This document shows, in pieces, positions 22,197 to 33,000 of a DNA stretch of 64,000 bases. Below the pieces are notes generated by a model that worked only from the letters and a program-made list of their open reading frames with translations, searched no databases and was not told the DNA's origin. The position numbers were made by a program, and so were the translations under genes. Origin of the DNA: Pachypanchax playfairii (lineage: Eukaryota; Chordata; Actinopteri; Cyprinodontiformes; Aplocheilidae); NCBI GenBank assembly GCA_006937955.1, contig SSNP01000424.1, positions 1-64,000 on the forward strand, written 5' to 3'. Each line of letters begins with the position of its first letter. Within the stretch, counting starts at the first letter, position 1.

Positions 22197-22794
22197 GGTT
22201 AAGTGAGCCACAAGTGAATAAAAACGCGCTCTATGCAGTCAAACATTTGTGTGTTTCTGTTTCCTATAAACCAACGTCATCGTTTCATCACTTCCGGCAT
22301 TTGGGACATTTCCGTCAGGAATTAATGTTTGTTATTTTGTTTCGGGGATTTGTATTTGTGTTTTGTAGATTTGACTCGGCAAATGCGCAAGGTTTTTCCT
22401 TGAATGTAAATTTGTTTCACAAGATTTACATTTGTTTTGTAAAATGTAAATTTGTTTAGTGAAATGTAAATTTGTTTTGTCAAATGTAAATGTGTTTCCT
22501 AAAATGTAAATGTGTTTTTTTAAATGTAAATTTGTTTTGTCAAATGTAAATGTGTTTCCTAAAATGTAAATGTGTTTTTTTAAATGTAAATTTGTTTTGT
22601 CAAATGTAAATGTGTTTCCTAAAATGTAAATGTGTTTTTTTAAATGTATATTTGTTTTGTAAAATATAAATTTGTTTTCTAATATGTACTTTTGTGTTCT
22701 TAAATTTTGATTTGTTTCCTAAAATGTAATTGTGTTTATGGATTTGATAAAGTGTTATTTAAATGTAAATATGCTTTGCACTTCTCAGCCACCG
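22083..22794 (-). repeat. Right inverted arm of the transposon (712 bp)
   Basis: Reverse copy of 14545-15221 with near identity outside the subterminal array, which holds a different number and order of 20-bp units (about 22410-22710). It contains the first exon start of the transposase and the promoter-like words at 22264-22298. Confidence 0.9.
22264..22298 (-). promoter_or_regulatory. Putative promoter in the right arm
   Basis: Mirror of the left-arm set: CTATAAA at 22264-22270, ACGTCA at 22274-22279 and CACTTCCGGC at 22289-22298, upstream of the transposase ATG (22196 reading minus). Confidence 0.45.
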
Positions 22795-22796
22795 TA

Positions 22797-23560
22797 TCGA
22801 CCTCACCTGCCAGCGTTGGATTGACAGGATCCGATCGAGACATCCGTCATTCAGACGGGTGTGAGTATAACTTTTCTTGACAACTAAAACTGCTAAGAAT
22901 AGTGAGTGAAAAGTTTAAAAAAAAATTAAAGGGTTGAGCGGCGTCTTATGACCCAGGACATGGCGGCGTTCCATAAAATAAAAGTCAACAACTGACCGGC
23001 GTGTCATAGTCCAGAATACGGCGTTGTTCCTTCACTCAAAGTGAAGTGAGTCGGCGTACCACTGTCACAAAGTAAAAGGGAGGATGTCGATCCTGCCCTA
23101 CAAAGCAACTAAAAAGATATTTGGAAACCCTAGGCAACTCAAAGAAAGATCAGGAGGAGAACAGGAGATCCCTGGAACAAATATAGTCAGGTGGAAACCT
23201 AACGGTGAAAAACAAAGCCTACTGTGACTGTTGTTAACTGGGACATGTCTGTGTTTAGGTTTTTTTTTCTCAATTATGCAGAAACAGACATTTAAAAACA
23301 CAACGTAGAAAACTAAAAATAGAAATAAAAACCACTATACAATCTCAAATGCCTAATCCCTTGAGTTGGAGTAGAGGACACATTTATGTTTATGTAATTG
23401 TTTTTACAGTTGGTTTAATTATTTGTTTGATTATTTTGACTTGACTGTTGTTCTTTTGTTGATAAAGTTATTTAACTTAGGAGTATTAAAATATCCTGAC
23501 TATACATATTTTTTTAATTGTATTTTTGCTATTGTGCACATTTTGGAAAATATCTGTATG
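22797..23560. other. Unassigned stretch
   Basis: No gene seen. The words tgtcatagtcc and atggcggcg at 22960-23020 suggest an old repeat. The rest is AT-rich with short ORFs only. Confidence 0.3.
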
Positions 23561-23589
23561 TTTTTGGTATATCTGTATATAACTTTGTG

Positions 23590-23689
23590 TCTTGTCCATC
23601 ACTGTCTTTTTGTTGCACTGTAGAGTTCTGTCACTAAAACAAATTCTTCGTATGTGTAAACATACCTGGCAATGAAGCTCATTCTGATT
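23590..23689 (+). mobile_element. LINE-type 3' tail
   Basis: The segment TTGCACTGTAGAGTTCTGTC...AAACATACCTGGCAATGAAG ending in ATTCTGATTCTG matches, from memory, a common fish retroposon tail with a short terminal repeat. It directly precedes the L2/Rex1 copy. Confidence 0.45.
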
Positions 23690-24034
23690 CTGTACTTCAA
23701 CCTCGGCTTCACCCAGGAGAAGGTACCAGGTCTATGGAAAACATCCTGCCTTGTTCCAGTACCAATAACATCTCACCCATCGGCCCCTAAAAACTACAGG
23801 CCTGTTTCACTAACATCCCACATCATAAAAGTCTTGGAGAGACTCATGTTGGTCCACCCAAAGAAGCAAACAAGCACGTTTCAAAACCCACTGCAGTTTG
23901 CTTATTGCTGTGGAGTTGGAGTTAAAGACGCCATAATACACCTGCTTCAACAAACCCACTGTAATCTGGACAAAGCAAGCAGCACTGTGAGGATCATGTT
24001 TTTTATTGCTCCAGTGCCTTTAACACAATTCAAC

Positions 24035-24230
24035 CTGCGCTGGTCCTCAAGGCACACTGTCCTGCATGTTTTAGATGTTTCCCTGCTCCAACACAGCTGA
24101 GTTAAATGAGCAAATTACAAGACAAGTTGTTTGGTAATTTGCTCATTTAACTCAGCTGTGTTGGAACAGGGAAACATCTAAAACATGCAGGACAGTGTGC
24201 CTTGAGGACCAGGGTTGGGAAACACTGGAC
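24035..24230. mobile_element. Palindromic MITE nested in the LINE
   Basis: Arms of roughly 75-80 bp (CTGGTCCTCAAGGCACACTG... and its complement, ...CAGTGTGCCTTGAGGACCAG) face each other around a short spacer at about 24118-24130. The right arm extends to GGGTTGGGAAACACTG, the likely true end; the left end is cut short. A relative with diverged arms lies at 39288-39487. Confidence 0.8.
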
Positions 24231-24355
24231 TAGGCAATTGCCTAGGGCGCCCTCTGCAATGTAATCCAGGTACATTGTTTCTGTTCTGGGCAGTAGGGGG
24301 CACCAAAATCCTTTTTCACCTGGGGCACCATGCACCTCAGGGCCGGTCCTGCTCC
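24231..24355. mobile_element. Second MITE remnant (CAGGGCCGG-type end)
   Basis: The stretch starts with the palindrome AGGCAATTGCCT and ends CTCAGGGCCGGTCCT, typical of hAT-like ends in fish. It is squeezed between the palindromic MITE and the rest of the LINE. Confidence 0.45.
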
Positions 24356-25249
24356 ACAATCACATGGATTATGGACTACCTCACAGACCACAGTTGGTAA
24401 GACTGAAGAGTTGTATGTCTGACCAGGTGATCAGCAGCACAGGAGCACCACAGGGAACTCTACTCTCACCATTCCTTTTCACTCTGTACACCTCAAACTT
24501 TCAGTCAATATTCTAAAGAGGAGTCTGTTGTTGGTTGGATCAGAGATGGACAAGAGAATGAGTACAGAGAACTGTTGGATTGCTTTGTGTCTTGGTGTGG
24601 GAACAATCATCTCATATTGAATGTGAACAAGACAAAGGGGATGATTGTGGATTTTAGGAAGAGCAGCAACATGCCAAAACCCATTTCCCTCATGGGAGAA
24701 GAAGTGGAGGTGGTGGAGGAGTATAAATACCTGGTGTTCACCTGGACAACAAACTGAACTGGAGACACAACTGTGATGCTGTTTTTAGGAAGGGACAGAG
24801 CAGACTGTACTTCCTCAGGAAGCTTAGATCCTTAAATGTTTGCAGCAAAATGTTGAAGATATTTTATAAGTCTGTTGTGGAGCGTGTGTTCACATCTGCA
24901 GTCACTGGTTGGGGAAGCAGCATCAGAGCAAGTGACATGAAGAGGTTGAACAGATTGATAAGGACAGCTGGTTCTGTTCTGGGGACTAATCTGGAGTCTC
25001 TTGAGTTGATTGTCTAAGGGAGGATGGTTCCGAAAATGAAAATCATCATCGAGAACCCTCATCATCAACACAGTAACTCAACAACAGTGTCTTCAGTCAA
25101 AGACTTCTTCAGTTCTGCTGCAGCACAGACCGCTACAGGAGATCCTTTTTGCCCACAGCTATAACATTCTACAATGGTTCCCTGAAGAAAAACTGAGCTA
25201 CAACAACATTCAATTTCCCTTCAAGGAGTAATAAAGTATTTTCTAATTA

Positions 25250-26150
25250 ATTGATTTGATTTCATAAAACACTAAAAAACAGTTTATTTACCATTTATTT
25301 TAATATAAAATTGGACACTGTGGTCATGTCTGTCTCAAGATGAAAGTCTTTTTGAATGGAAAATGGCATTTACTTGTGTAGCTCTTTTCTTAAGTCAGGT
25401 GATTACCAAAGCACTTTACACAGCAGTTTGTCATTTACCCATTTACACGCTTGATGGTGATAAACTACACACGTTGTAGCCACATAACATAATACTTGGT
25501 TACTTTCTAACATGTAGGCTGCTGGACTTTTTAATTTTTTAAACAACACAACGTGCAACATGTGCTTTCACATATTGCACAAATAATCACTGTTGCCTCA
25601 ATGGCCAAAAATACCAGGGCCATTTTTTGCTCCCAGTCCAGCCCTAAGGAAAACTGCAAATAAGATAATTTATTAGTTTGACCAAAAAAACATTTATTGA
25701 CCTAATTTGAAAATATTGACGTCACAGGTAATTTCATTTCATCACAGACAACTTTTAAAGAACAGTTGTTTCTGAACATTTTAATACATCTTAAATGTAT
25801 TGTTGTTGTAAGGCTTTTCTAATCTCATGTGCAAAATTCCAAACCAAAATATTTGCATATGACTTTTAAAATACTCTTTACTCACTGCTTTTACATAGAA
25901 AAATCAATATTTTGCAAAAGAAGTAATTGAATGAAATATTTCAGAGTGTGTCCAGAAAATGACAAAATTAATAAAAAAAACAAACAAAACTAAAGTTTAA
26001 AGTATAGTAAATTGTCTGACACTATTTTAAATCTTATCTTTGTTTGCAAAGATGTTTTTAGAACTACAGTTTAATTGATGATTAACTAAAGACTCCAACA
26101 GCAGAACTGAGACTTTAAACAAACATAAACATATAAGAAAGTTGCCGGAT
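25250..26150. other. Unassigned AT-rich stretch
   Basis: No ORF or structured element was recognised. A GGGCCATTTTTTGCTCCCAG word near 25617 may be an old MITE end. Confidence 0.3.
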
Positions 26151-26154
26151 TCAC

Positions 26155-26728
26155 TAAGGCTGGGCAGTATACTGATTCATACTGAAAACCAGTGATTATT
26201 TTTGTTATGTGAATTTTTCACATACCGCTATACCAGTGAACAGCTAAAACTACACCCAGAACATTTGCAGTGTGAACGTGTTTCAGTGCTACACGCTAAG
26301 ACCACATGACACAAGAAAAATACGTTTTAAATGAAGAACGACATTTAAGTTTTAAATGAAGTAACACTGATGCACAGATTACAGACCTAACAACGAAAAA
26401 GAGGAGCCATGACTGTAGAACAGAATTTCTTCAGCATCAAAAGGTCGAACATAGACCAAACAACCGGTGGAGGTCATAATAGCAACTTAACTTAATTAGT
26501 GCCTCTGCTGGTGATCATATTTTGAACAGGCTGTGCAACAAAAACATTCTACTGCGCATTTGATGGTAAAATGGGATATTTAAAGCCAATCTGATACAGC
26601 AATCTAATACTTTTTAGAAGATAATGTGGGCAACATTGGTTGTATAAAAAATAAGTCAAATACTGTAAAACTGATATAAAATAGAAAAAAAACATAATAT
26701 AAAAATTCTGCCACACCGCCCAGCCCTA
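26155..26728. mobile_element. hAT-type MITE with 8-bp target duplication
   Basis: The ends are TAAGGCTGGGCAG (26155) and CGCCCAGCCCTA (26728), inverted and slightly diverged. The flanks GGATTCAC (26147-26154) and GGATTCAG (26729-26736) match at 7 of 8 bases. At 574 bp with no ORF it is non-autonomous. Its right end abuts the zinc-finger gene stop. Confidence 0.75.
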
Positions 26729-26745
26729 GGATTCAGAATTACACC

Positions 26746-28490
26746 TCACCGGTGAGTCCTCATGTGACTGACTAAATGACCGTTTTGACGGAAACATTTT
26801 CCACAGGTCTGACATGAGAACGGCTTCTCACCTGTGTGAGTTCTCATGTGTTCAAGCAAAAAGATTCTTTGTATGAAACGTTTTCCACAGGTCTGACACA
26901 AGAAAGGCTTCTCACTAGTGTGATATTTAATGTGACAGTGTAATTTTTCTTGTTGACTAAAACTTTTTCCACAGGTCTGACATGAGAAACACTTCTCACT
27001 TGTGTGAGCTCTCATGTGACGATGTAATTTTTCTTGTTGACTAAAACTTTTTCTACAGGTCTGACATGAGAAAGGCTTCTCACCTGTGTGAGTTATCATG
27101 TGATAGAGTAAATGACCACTCTGACTGAAACATTTTCCACAGGTCTGACACGGGAAAGGCTTCTCACCTGTATGAGTTCTCATGTGTGTGAACAAACCAC
27201 CTCTTTGAGTGAAACATTTTCCACAGGTCTGGCATAGGAAAGGCTTCTCACCTGTGTGAGTTCTGATGTGATTGGGTAAACTACTTTTTCGACTGAAACC
27301 TTTTCCACAGGTCTGACATGAGAAAGGCTTCACACCTGTGTGAGTTTTCAAGTGATCTTTTAAAACATATTTAGAAGTGAAGCTTTTTCCACAGGTCTGA
27401 CAAGAGAAAGGTTTCTCGCCTGTATGAGTTCTCATGTGAAGGAGTAAAGTATCTCTTTGACTGAAATACTTTCCACAGGTCTGACATGAGAAAGGTTTCT
27501 CAACTGTGTGCATTCTCATGTGAAGGAGTAAATGATCACTTCGACGGAAACATTTTCCACAGGTCTGACATGGGAAAGGCTTCTCACCTGTGTGAATTCT
27601 AATGTGATCTTTTAAAACATATTCAGAATTGAAGCTTTTTCCACAGCTCTGACATGGGAAAAGTTTCTCGCCTGTATGAGTTCTCATGTGAAGGAGTAAA
27701 GTATCTCTTTGACTGAAACATTTTCCACAGGTCTGACATGAGAAAGGCTTAACTGTGTGCATTCTCATGTGATGGAGTAAATGATCACTTCGACGGAAAC
27801 ATTTTCCACAGGTCTGACATGGGAAAGGCTTCTCACCTGTGTGAGTTCTCATGTGATCTTTTAAAATATATTCAGAAGTGAAGCTTTTTCCACAGCTCTG
27901 ACATGGGAAAGGCTTCTCACCTATGTGAGCTCTCATGTGAAGGAGTAAAGTATCTCTTTGACTGAAACATTTTCTGCAGGTCTGACAAGAGAAAGGCTTC
28001 TTTAGTTTTGGATGGTCTACACTGTCTCTGTGATCTGTGGCCTTTGGATGTCTCTGATTTTCTATCAGCTGTTCTTCTCCACTTGATTCTGAGTCTTCAT
28101 TCCTGCTTCCTTCTTGATTCTGGTTCTCAGCTTCAGTACGGTTCTGAGAGAGGAACTGGTCCTTGTTTGTCTCTGGTTCAGTGTTGTCTTTTCCCTCATC
28201 AGCAGGAGTCACCATAAAAGTATCTGTCTCCAGCTTCAGTACAAGCTGCTCTTCACCATGACTGATACCAAGATCCTCCTGTTTTATTAACATCTGTGGA
28301 GCATCTGGTTCTTCTAATTCCTCATGTGAAGAGTGGGGTTCCTGTTGTTGTTCTTTAATCTGTAGACCTTCTAATTCTTCTTGTGGGTGTTCTGGTTCCT
28401 GCTGGTCCAAACTGAAGCTCCTCTCCTGGTTACAGTCCTGCTGGTTTGTCAGAAGCTCCTCCTCTTTCAGGACATAATGCGATGGAAGTT
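26746..28490 (-). CDS. C2H2 zinc-finger protein, 15 fingers (main coding exon; 5' exon not found)
   Basis: One long minus-strand exon, with acceptor AG just above 28490 (pyrimidine-rich TTTTTTTCTGCCCAG) and the stop at 26746. The first about 160 codons are acidic and start ELPSHYVLKEEELL, as in many fish zinc-finger proteins whose short first exon encodes a conserved leader. Then come 15 tandem C2H2 fingers of the CQTCGKCF...HxRTHTGEKPF type, with one linker shortened (MHTVKPF). Such proteins bind DNA in the nucleus; the target is unknown. There is no ATG in this exon before the fingers that would suit, so the start lies in an upstream exon (higher coordinates) that was not recognised. It could be partial or a pseudogene. 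The first half is duplicated upstream at 28810-29231. Confidence 0.75.
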
Positions 28491-28728
28491 CTGGGCAGAA
28501 AAAAAGAAAAGCTTACTAATGTGGCTGTAAGAAAGAAAATTTCACTTTAATCATCTGATGCATCTAAAGATGTTTCGGAAAGAACTGAACCTTCAGATTA
28601 CCAAGTAACAAAACAGAGTTCTAATATCAGAAATACAAACAGGTAGCTGGTTCTGACTGACCCACCTCATTACTGGACTAAGTTTCAATGACATATCTAT
28701 TATTATTGGTTTAGAAACATTAGAAACT

Positions 28729-29231
28729 TTAAATCAGCAAAAAGAAAATTCCTATTTGGCTTTTACCTGATTTTATTGTTACTATGTAAATTTTTAACTG
28801 TACAGCACTTTGGTTGACCATGTTGTTTTCAATGTCTTCATTTCTGCTTCCTTCCTGATTCTGGTTCTCAGCTTCAGTACAGTCCTGAGAGAGGAACTGG
28901 TCCTTGTTTGTATCGGGTTCATTGTGGTCTCTTCCCTCATCAGCAGGAGTCACCATGAAAGTATCAGTCTCCAACTTCAGTACAAGCTGCTCTTCACCAT
29001 GACTGATATCAGGATCCTTCTGTTTCATTAACATCTGTGGAGCTTCAAGTTCTTCTAATTCCTCCTGTGAAAATTGAGGTTCCTGTTGTTCCTCTTTAAT
29101 CTGTAGACCTTCTAATTCTTCTTGTGGGTGTTTTGGTTCCTCCAGGTCCAAACTGAAGCTCCTCTCCTGGTTACAGTCCTGCTGGTCTGTCAGAAGCTCC
29201 TCCTCTTTCAGGACATAATGCTGTGGGAGTT
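28729..29231 (-). pseudogene. Duplicated first half of the zinc-finger gene, fingers missing
   Basis: Minus strand: ELPQHYVLKEEELLTDQQDC up to EGSRNEDIENN, near-identical to the start of the zinc-finger exon, with its own acceptor AG at 29232-29233. It then runs into unrelated sequence and a stop at 28729. The intron flank is duplicated too: 28120-28713 matches about 28850-29435. So this is a tandem segmental duplication of about 0.6 kb. It could act as an alternative exon or be a dead copy. Confidence 0.75.
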
Positions 29232-29439
29232 CTGGACAAACAAAAGAAAAGCTTACTAATGTGACTGTAAGAAAGAACATTTCACTTTAATCATCTGATG
29301 CATCTAAAGATGTTTTGGAAATAACTGAACCCTCAGATTACCAAGTGACAAAACAGAGTTTTATTATCAGAAACACAAACAGGTAGATGACCCACCACAG
29401 TACTGGACTGAGTTTCAATGACATATTATTGGTTTAAAG

Positions 29440-29760
29440 CATTCCTCTTTACGACAAGCTGCAGCTGGTTCAGAATGCTGCAGCTCGTCTGTTGACTGGA
29501 ACCACATCACTCCTGTTATTTCTGCACTGGCTTCCAGAACCTTTTAGAATCCATGTTACTTGTTTTTAAGGTTCTAAGGGGCATTGCTCCTCTGTACTTT
29601 GCAAAGCTTCTGAATGTTTAACAGCCCAGGAGAGTTCTGAGGTCAGCTGATCAGCTCCTATTGGATCTTCCTCAATACCATCCAAGTTAAAGACAAAAGG
29701 AGAGCTACTTTTGCAGTATCACATAGGGATTCACCAAAATCAAACTCCCTGCTATCACAT
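29440..29760 (+). mobile_element. L2-type LINE C-terminal fragment
   Basis: Plus strand KLQLVQNAAARLLTGT then LHWLPEPFRIHVTCF, the familiar L2/Maui C-terminal pattern (LQLVQNAAARLLTG...LHWLPV..RI.FK). Stops and frameshifts are present. Confidence 0.7.
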
Positions 29761-30059
29761 TTATTTCCTTTTCACAGAAGTTGCTGATTGCTGGAAAAAA
29801 TCTGAGACTGAGAGACAAAAGTTCACAAAGTGATTTATTTTTTTACATAACTGGGCTTTAATCAATACTTTGCTATAGAGCTCCTGAAATAGCCCAGCCA
29901 CACTGGACACTCTCTCTTTTCCCTGCTCCACTCGGGCCAGCACTACCGCTGCCTGAGAGCTAAGACTGAAAGGTTAAGGAAGAGTTTGTACCCACAATTC
30001 ATCTGTTTACTCAACTCTGAGCTTTAATTGGTCTGACTGTTCACACTCTGCCCTGATTT

Positions 30060-30830
30060 GACCAACAACAACAAAACTTTATTTATAAAGCACTTTTAAA
30101 ACACAGTTTTTCAAAGTGCTTTAAAGATTTAAAATGACCCCATGACCCCACAACCCCCCAACCCCCCCTTCAAAAACCAAAAATAAAATCATTATCGCAA
30201 ACTACATCCCCCTCCCAACCCAACCCATCAACCACACACACACACACTTAAAAGCTACATGGAACAGCGGGCTGAGCACAGATGAGCCAGGAAATGCCAT
30301 CATGGGAGCCATCTGCATCGGCAGCAGCAGATCAGCAGCAGCTGCCAAGGCCCCGACCCCGTGTGCCCAGAGGGAGGGCTGGTACCCCCACCTCCACCCA
30401 AGCACTACCTGGGGGGCACCCAGGCAGCCACAGCCGACCACCGCCCCCGATGCAGAGGGGTCCCAGAGAGGAAACACTGTCAAGAAAGAGTAAGTTAAAA
30501 TATAAAGTTTATTCAATCTAAAGTGTATAAAGTATAAAACAATAAGTGTAAAACAATGATAAGATAGAATCAAAATAAAAAAGCAAAGCAGATTAATAAA
30601 TTAACAGTTAAAAGCTAAACTAAAAATTAAATCAGGTAAAATATGCTGACCAGTTAAACATATAATAATAAATAATAATTAGTTAAAAGCTCAGTTATAA
30701 AGGAGCGTCTTGAGCCTGCTCTTAAAAACATGAATGTTCTCTGTGGCCCTGAGATCCTCCGGCAGCCTGTTCCAGAGGTGAGGGACACAATAACGGAAGG
30801 ACATGGCACTGAATGAGTTAAGAAAACAGT
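30060..30830 (-). mobile_element. L2-type LINE 3' end
   Basis: On the minus strand, about 30800-30690 encodes FRYCVPHLWNRLPEDLRATENIHVFKSRLKTLL, the end of an L2-type ORF. The 3' UTR follows, and the tail near 30065 contains the typical CTTTATAAATAAAGTTT-like sequence. The GC-rich centre (30290-30480) has overlapping ORFs without a recognised domain. Confidence 0.55.
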
Positions 30831-30849
30831 AAGGATCTAATTTAATTGC

Positions 30850-31325
30850 TTATAGTGACCATGACAGGACGTCCTCTGTAAAAGACCGATGAAGTACAAC
30901 AGGGTGGTCAGCTCTTACCAAACAGAGACCAGTAATATCTTGGAAAACAAAGAAACAACCTACAGTGGCACACTCAATATTCAAAGCTGAATATATTGGT
31001 CTTGCAAACACTACTCAGGAAAGCATGTGTTGAACCCAACTGTTAAACAGCATGGACAGTAATAGGTGCACATGTACTAAACTATTTGTGGACAATCAAG
31101 GGTCCACTGCTTTAAGTATAAACCCAGTGAATAGACAGACAGAGGTCGAAGCATATTGATGTAAAATATCACTTCATTCGTGAAGCCTTGAATAGGGAAA
31201 AAGCATCAAACATTGCTGCAGACATGCTAACAAAACCAGTTACAAGAGTAAGACTAAGATTCAAAAATGTTTTTTAAGAAATATTTACACTGCCATGGGT
31301 TTAACAGCTTAACAGCATGAGAACG
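30850..31325 (+). mobile_element. Ty1/Copia retrotransposon relic (RNase H end of pol)
   Basis: Plus strand, with stops: SWKTKKQPTVAHSIFKAEYIGLA, LFVDNQGSTAL, NPVNRQTEVEAY, KISLH and AADMLTKPVT-like residues. This matches the order of Copia RNase H motifs (SWxSKKQxTVAxSxxEAEY, DNQSAIALxxNP, HIDIKYHFIRE, ADxLTK). It is followed by a polypurine-like GAACGGGGGGGG and a possible LTR. Confidence 0.75.
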
Positions 31326-31340
31326 GGGGGGGTAGGTTTG

Positions 31341-31552
31341 TGTTCGCACAAATAACTATATTAATTTTTTTATCATTTGTAATGACATTTTCTAGTGTCC
31401 CTTTAGTTTGGAAAGCTTGTTTGGGATATATGTGACTTCACTTCCTTTTCCTTTGTTGTGAAGCGCAAACTGTAGAAAACGCGTTTCTTTCCATGCATCT
31501 GTTAATAAAAATAAACTAAGCAGTAAGCTAACTGTGAATTATTGAACGAACA
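31341..31552 (+). repeat. Possible Copia 3' LTR
   Basis: It begins TGTTCGCAC just after the G-run at 31325-31332 and ends CGAACA, a 6-bp inverted pair. An AATAAA lies at about 31504-31515. About 212 bp, in the size range of Copia LTRs. The other LTR is absent. Confidence 0.5.
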
Positions 31553-32550
31553 TGGTTAATGAAAACCCCTTCGAGCTCAACACGACTCTTCTCCTCATGC
31601 TTCTTTCTTTTCCTCTCATTTGCTCTTCTTGTTCCCTCTCCCACTTTCAGATACATTACCTCCAGTGGTGATTTCTTCGTCAATAAACTCCATGCTTGGA
31701 TAATTATCCTCTGCCCTTCTATTTCTCCCTGCCATTCTGCTTTAGAGCGGGTAGGAGATTTACCGGACCGTTTGTTCGACTTCTTCTTCTTCGTCTTTTT
31801 CTACTACTTCTCCGTTTTAAGGTAGACAGGACGCTTCAGGGCGTGTTGCTGCCACCTGCTGGTTTTTATGATCAAACTGTAGATGTTTTATTTAGATGTA
31901 GTTTTGTCCCAATAGTCTCTATATATGCTGTATAATTCCAATCGATCCGAGATGTTTAATCAGTCTTCTTCTATGATCAGTGTATTTCTGTATTTTCTGT
32001 TAAAAAAGTAACATCTGGATAAATATATTAAATAAACTACATTAATATTGAATTAACAGCATAAACAAATCACAGTGATAAAATTAAACACTGAGGTGAA
32101 AAAACGCCCTAATTTTAACAAGCAGTGGAGAAAAACTTTCAAATTTAACTGGTTCGATTTACGTGACCCAGAATTGCTCTGAATGTTTGTGACAGCTGAC
32201 AGTTGCTGCAAATGTGATGAAAAGGCTGAAAGAGTCAAAATACTATAAGATTGTTTTGGTGAAATGCGATCATTTTAGAGATCATTGCATAATCAAAGTT
32301 GTGTGCATTTCATATATAAGGGCTAAACGTCTCGATCTTCCGCAAACAGCGGGCATCTTACCACGGGCAGCTCTCTCATCACACTGAGTTTATGCTTTCC
32401 ACAATAACATGAAACAACACCACAATGTAGCAACATGTCACCCTTGACTTTTACATGTATTTTCATCCACAGTAACTAATTACATTTTTACTGCTCTGAA
32501 ATCTTTAATTTACTGACATGGCATTGAGGAAGAAGTAAAAACAGAAATAA
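31553..32550. other. Unassigned stretch
   Basis: No gene recognised. Short ORFs at 31559-31935 are low complexity (Phe/Leu/Ser). Confidence 0.3.
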
Positions 32551-32559
32551 TCAACTTTT

Positions 32560-33000
32560 TTCTTAATGGTTTGCATGACTTCAATGACACCAACAAATAT
32601 CTGTATGAATGTGTCATCCTCTGTGTAAATGACAAAGTCACACCACTCACCTCCTGTAATCTGTCCCTGGACCTGCCAATGATGGGACAGCCTCAGTGTG
32701 TGTTCCCTCTATGGTCTTAATGTAAGGACAGTCAACATATCTAAACACATTTGGACATTTAATTTCTAACAGGCCAAACACTGGCTGCCCCTCAGGCTCG
32801 TATTCCATCAGGTGTTGATCAATCCATGGAGCTTCAGCGTGGATCGGGAACCCACATGACTGACCTCTCTCACCTTCCAGTACTCCTGTTGCTATATGTT
32901 CCAAGGCAAGACACTGCCACACGTCAGCAGGCTGATAGAGATGTCCCAGAAGACTTTCAGCAGATCATTCTGCCCCATGTGTGACAAACTTCTCTGAACT
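32560..33000 (-). pseudogene. YqaJ-like (lambda-exonuclease-fold) nuclease fragment
   Basis: The minus strand from about 33000 encodes ESLLGHLYQPADVWQCLALEH, then CGFPIHAEAPWIDQHL and the core motif GQPVFGLLEIKCPNVFRYV. The ...GLLEIKCP... motif with the upstream AP-W element is typical of PD-(D/E)XK nucleases of the YqaJ type, which in fish genomes often occur in mobile elements. A donor-like GGAG|GTGAGT is at 32650. Downstream, residues ending VDYFCFYFFL resemble the family's end but do not join in phase. No full gene is visible. Confidence 0.5.

Larger units (their letters stand above)
14545..22794. mobile_element. 8.25-kb DNA transposon carrying a HECT E3 gene and an integrase-type transposase
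   Basis: The two ends are inverted copies that begin CGGTGGCTGAGAAGTGCAAA, each flanked by TA (14543-14544 and 22795-22796), so the likely target duplication is TA. Inside are two convergent spliced genes: HECT-type on plus (15108-18764) and rve/DDE transposase on minus (22196-20784). Each starts in one of the inverted arms, so both share a zinc-ribbon first exon. Eukaryotic DNA transposons with rve integrase-like transposases are known (for example the IS3EU group, from memory); the exact family here was not verified. A 1.4-kb GA-rich array lies between the two gene ends. Confidence 0.88.
23690..25245 (+). mobile_element. L2/Rex1-like LINE, 5'-truncated, with nested MITEs
   Basis: Plus strand: FTQEKVPGLWKTSCLVPVP, NYRPVSLTSHIIKVLERL, AIIHLLQQTH (23700-24034). 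It resumes at 24356 with STITWIMDYLTDH, GTLLSPFLFTLYTSNFQ, and the C-terminal MLKIFYKSVVE...AVTGWGSSIRASDMKRLNRLI, ending in a 3' UTR with AATTTCCCTTCAAGGAGTAATAAAGT. Stops and frameshifts make it inactive. Bases 24035-24355 are later insertions that replace part of the RT core. The family call rests on RT motifs. Confidence 0.75.

Noticed and set aside
30202..30573. ORFs in the GC-rich segment as a gene
   Set aside because: No domain, overlapping frames on both strands, and the segment lies between an L2 ORF end and an L2 tail.
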